Source: an uncultured Clostridia bacterium
Lineage (GTDB): Bacteria; Bacillota; Clostridia; Christensenellales; DTU072
Length of the DNA: 7,284 bases
Reading direction: 5' to 3'
Assembly (NCBI GenBank): GCA_944350065.1
Contig: CALVOD010000065.1
Location: 1-7,284, forward strand
Every line of letters starts with the position of its first letter. Position 1 is the stretch's first letter. Under the pieces are notes generated by a model. It worked only from the letters and a program-made list of their open reading frames with translations, did no database searches and had not been told where the DNA came from. Positions 5,279-7,284 of this stretch are shown here, one piece after another. The translations under genes were made by a program, and so were the position numbers.

Positions 5279-6304
5279 ATGAAAAAAAGATACTCTAAAA
5301 TAATCCTCGTCGCGGCGCTCGCGATATGCGCGGTAGCGGCGATATTCATACTTGCAGGCTGCTCGGAAAACCTCAACGGCGTCAACGGAGCCGCCATCAC
5401 CGCGGCGCAGGCGGAAAGCGTAGCTCTCTCCGCGCAGGGACTCACCAAAGCCGACGTCTCTTACGTCTCGAGCGAAGCCGAACGCGAAGACGGCAAAACC
5501 GTTTACGAAGTGAAATTCGTAAAAGACGGCGTGCTTTTCGAAATCAAAATCGACGCCGCGACCGGTAAACTTCTTTCCGTAGACACGGAAAACGCAGGTA
5601 ACGTGGGCTCCTCCGCCATTCCCGACATAAGCGGCACCGTCGGAGCCGAAGCGGCGCTCAACGCTTCTCTTGCCCACGCCGGAGTTACCGACCCCTACGA
5701 CGTCGACGTGGACTACGAATACGAAGGCGGCAAAGCGGTATTCGAAGTGGAATTCAAAAAGGACGGCTACGAATACGATTACGTGGTGGACGCCCTCACG
5801 GGAGAGATACTTTCCTCCTATAACAAAATCGACGGCGACCACAACGCGCAGCTGCCTCCCGTAAGCGAAACGATCGGCGCGGACGCCGCCGTCAACGCCG
5901 CTCTTGCCCACGCGGGAGTTACCGCCCCCTACAATACCGACGTCGATTACGACTACGAACGCGGCACGGCGGTATTCGAGGTGGAATTCCATAAGGGCGG
6001 TTACGAATACGAATACTTAGTAGACGCGCTGACGGGCGAAATACTTTATTCGCTCAAGAAGTACGACGAAGAATATTCCCCTTCCATGCCGGACGTCACC
6101 GCGACCATCGGCGCGGAAGCGGCGCTCGACATAGCGCTTGCGCACGCGGCGGTCACCGACCCTTATGACGCGGAGACCGAATACGAATACGAAGGCGGCA
6201 AAGCGGTATTCGAAGTGGAATTCAAAAAAGACGGATACGAATACGAATACGTAATCGACGCTCTCAGCGGAGAAATACTCCGATTCGAGAAAGAGCGCGA
6301 CTGA
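5279..6304 (+). CDS. Lipoprotein with four PepSY-like repeats
   Basis: A 341-residue exported lipoprotein. Residues 1-27 are a signal peptide (MKKRYSK, then a hydrophobic stretch) ending in lipobox LAGC with the lipid-bearing cysteine at C28. Four PepSY-like units follow at about 39-101, 119-179, 197-257 and 275-335. Units 2-4 are spaced exactly 78 residues apart. Each has an Ala-rich helix (such as AALNASLAHAGVTDPY) and a strand pair (AVFEVEFKKDGYEY) ending in (V/I)DALTGEIL. The repeats are strongly acidic and Tyr-rich. PepSY domains occur in propeptides, peptidase inhibitors and cell-surface proteins; their ligand here is unknown. ATG 5279 has an excellent binding site (AAGGAGA, 8 bases away). 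The sigma factor gene begins 14 bases after the stop, so this protein probably belongs to the same signalling unit, acting outside the membrane as sensor, buffer or effector. Confidence 0.88.
   Translation: MKKRYSKIILVAALAICAVAAIFILAGCSENLNGVNGAAITAAQAESVALSAQGLTKADVSYVSSEAEREDGKTVYEVKFVKDGVLFEIKIDAATGKLLSVDTENAGNVGSSAIPDISGTVGAEAALNASLAHAGVTDPYDVDVDYEYEGGKAVFEVEFKKDGYEYDYVVDALTGEILSSYNKIDGDHNAQLPPVSETIGADAAVNAALAHAGVTAPYNTDVDYDYERGTAVFEVEFHKGGYEYEYLVDALTGEILYSLKKYDEEYSPSMPDVTATIGAEAALDIALAHAAVTDPYDAETEYEYEGGKAVFEVEFKKDGYEYEYVIDALSGEILRFEKERD
5633..6283 (+). repeat. Three 234-bp in-frame PepSY repeats with a 47-bp identical block
   Basis: Protein units 2, 3 and 4 of the lipoprotein start 234 bases apart. 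Bases 5714-5760 (unit 2) and 6182-6228 (unit 4) are identical over 47 bases, at an offset of 468 (two periods). The equivalent part of unit 3 differs at several positions. This suggests recent duplication or gene conversion between units 2 and 4. Confidence 0.85.
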
Positions 6305-6318
6305 AATAAGGAGAACGC

Positions 6319-6807
6319 ATGAGATCGGACGCTGTAGAGGAGCTGTTCAAAGAGCATTATAACGACGCTTATCTCTATACGCTGACGATAACGAAAAACG
6401 CGCAGGAAGCGGAAGACATAGTTTCGGTGGCGTTTTTCAGGGCGCTGAACACGGCGGACAAAAAGATACGCGATTTCAAGCCGTGGTTACTGCGGGTATG
6501 CCGCAACGAAATATATACGCGCGGCAGAAAAACGAAAAAAACGGCTGCGCTCGAAGGCGACGTCGCGGACGAAGCCGAGAGCGCCGTAGAGAAGGTTATA
6601 CGCGACGAAGAATACCGCGCCTTGCATAAAGCCATAGGACTTTTGCCCGCCAACCTCCGCGAAATACTCGTTTTGTTCTATTTCGAGGAGATGAGCGTCA
6701 AAGAGATAGCCGACATCGTCGGCAAAACCGAAGTGAACGTCCGCGTAAGCCTGTACAGAGGCAGAGAAGAAATGAAAAAATTATTGGAGGCGATATATGA
6801 ATTTTGA
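6319..6807 (+). CDS. ECF-type RNA polymerase sigma factor (sigma-70 family)
   Basis: A 162-residue protein, usual length for an ECF sigma factor. Residues about 6-70 match region 2 (LFKEHYNDAYLYTLTIT, AEDIVSVAFFRAL 32-43, FKPWLLRVCRNE 53-64), which binds core polymerase and melts the -10. A charged linker (about 70-95) follows. Residues about 102-158 match region 4 (LLPANLREILVLFYFEEMSVKEIADIVG, then the recognition helix TEVNVRVSLYRGREEMKKLL). No region 1 or 3 is present. ATG 6319 has binding site AAGGAGA (6308-6314). The 3' end overlaps the next gene by 11 bases (6797-6807), the usual arrangement for a sigma factor and its anti-sigma. It likely directs transcription of this operon from the CGTAAC-N16-CGTC element and of unknown other genes. 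The exact ECF group cannot be set from sequence inspection alone. Confidence 0.9.
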   Translation: MRSDAVEELFKEHYNDAYLYTLTITKNAQEAEDIVSVAFFRALNTADKKIRDFKPWLLRVCRNEIYTRGRKTKKTAALEGDVADEAESAVEKVIRDEEYRALHKAIGLLPANLREILVLFYFEEMSVKEIADIVGKTEVNVRVSLYRGREEMKKLLEAIYEF

Positions 6808-7284
6808 CAACGCATACGACCGTTTTCTGGCGGGCACTGCGAGTGAGGAAGAAATAGCTTACGTAAAATCGGAGCTCAACAAGCTGAAGAAGCTCGAAGA
6901 ACTGATGGCGGAAGACCGCGCGCCGCGCCCCTCTTTGGAGAAAGCGGAGGCGGCGCAATACAAAAAAGCGAAAAAGGCTTACACGATGCGCACCGCGGTG
7001 ACGGTATTCGCGATAGTTGTGCTGGTATTCGCTTTAGCGGCGGCTGCAATCTGCGGCGGGATATACGGGACGGCTTACACGAGCGCGAAAAACTCCGACA
7101 ACGTAGACTACGCCACAGTCCGCACGATTGCCGCAGACTTCGCTTACGAATACGCAGTAAACGAATTAAAGATGACCGAGCCGAACGTTTTGGTTACCGA
7201 AATCGAGAAAGAACTGAAAATGGAATCCCCGCTCAAGCTGTCCGCATACGTATATTTCGCGGAAGTGAAGGTGGGCAGAGTGGA
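6797..7284 (+). CDS. Probable anti-sigma factor, single-pass membrane protein (3' partial)
   Basis: The frame opens at ATG 6797 inside the end of the sigma gene, with binding site GGAGG (6786-6790) 6 bases away, and stays open to the window edge (162 full codons). Residues 1-64 are charged and probably cytoplasmic (YDRFLAGTASEEEIAYVKSEL..KKLEELM), resembling in layout the N-terminal sigma-binding region of anti-sigma factors but without the Cys/His of the zinc-binding type. Residues 66-90 are one clear membrane segment. From 91 on the protein should be outside the cell. The segment about 104-162 (VRTIAADFAYEYAVNEL, then SAYVYFAEVKVGRV) has a helix followed by a strand and may be the beginning of a PepSY-like domain, which is only a suggestion. 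The role as anti-sigma is inferred from topology and from the overlap with the sigma gene; the protein might otherwise be an accessory membrane protein. Confidence 0.7.
   Translation, partial: MNFDNAYDRFLAGTASEEEIAYVKSELNKLKKLEELMAEDRAPRPSLEKAEAAQYKKAKKAYTMRTAVTVFAIVVLVFALAAAAICGGIYGTAYTSAKNSDNVDYATVRTIAADFAYEYAVNELKMTEPNVLVTEIEKELKMESPLKLSAYVYFAEVKVGRV

Noticed and set aside
5237..5992. Long minus-strand open frame (251 codons) opposite the PepSY lipoprotein
   Set aside because: It is antisense to a well-supported lipoprotein with signal peptide and repeats, has a monotonous Val/Phe/Gly/Asp composition, and arises from the codon bias of the real gene.

Overview
The window looks like chromosome of a low-GC-lineage Gram-positive bacterium (Bacillota, class Clostridia or close kin). 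The reasons are sigma-A promoters with near-consensus boxes, strong AGGAGG-type ribosome binding sites, a lipobox lipoprotein, a BspA-type surface protein and a 7TM LytS-like kinase. The codon style favours C- or G-ending codons (GCG, CGC, TAC, AAC) and resembles uncultured gut Clostridia genomes, but I cannot name a genus. I see no rRNA, tRNA, CRISPR array, insertion sequence or phage gene.

Layout. (1) 1-464, + strand: the C-terminal end of a secreted Cys-containing, leucine-rich-repeat surface protein. It is followed by two hairpins, one a likely terminator. (2) 654-4911, - strand: three genes in one direction, namely an SLC13/ArsB-NhaD-type permease (4911-3484), a 7TM sensor histidine kinase (3406-1514) and its response regulator with a SARP-like DNA-binding domain (1511-705). 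They end at a good intrinsic terminator (678-654). The permease and the kinase-regulator pair each have a well-formed sigma-A promoter. The kinase promoter has an inverted repeat starting at the expected +1. (3) 4912-5278: a 367-base divergent intergenic region with promoters facing both ways, two notable palindromes, an ECF-type promoter and a cre-like operator. (4) 5279-7284, + strand: a tightly packed operon of a lipoprotein with four PepSY-like repeats, an ECF-type sigma factor, and a single-pass membrane protein that overlaps the sigma gene and is most likely its anti-sigma factor. The window ends inside that gene.

How the genes may work together. The kinase and regulator are translationally coupled and form a two-component system. 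The permease just upstream is a candidate target or co-sensing partner. The PepSY lipoprotein, sigma factor and membrane protein form a probable cell-surface signalling unit. Its leader contains a sequence built like an ECF promoter (CGTAAC, 16 bases, CGTC), which suggests that the sigma factor drives its own operon. The most interesting part of the window is this unit: an ECF sigma/anti-sigma pair whose first gene is a multi-PepSY lipoprotein, with layered control in the leader.
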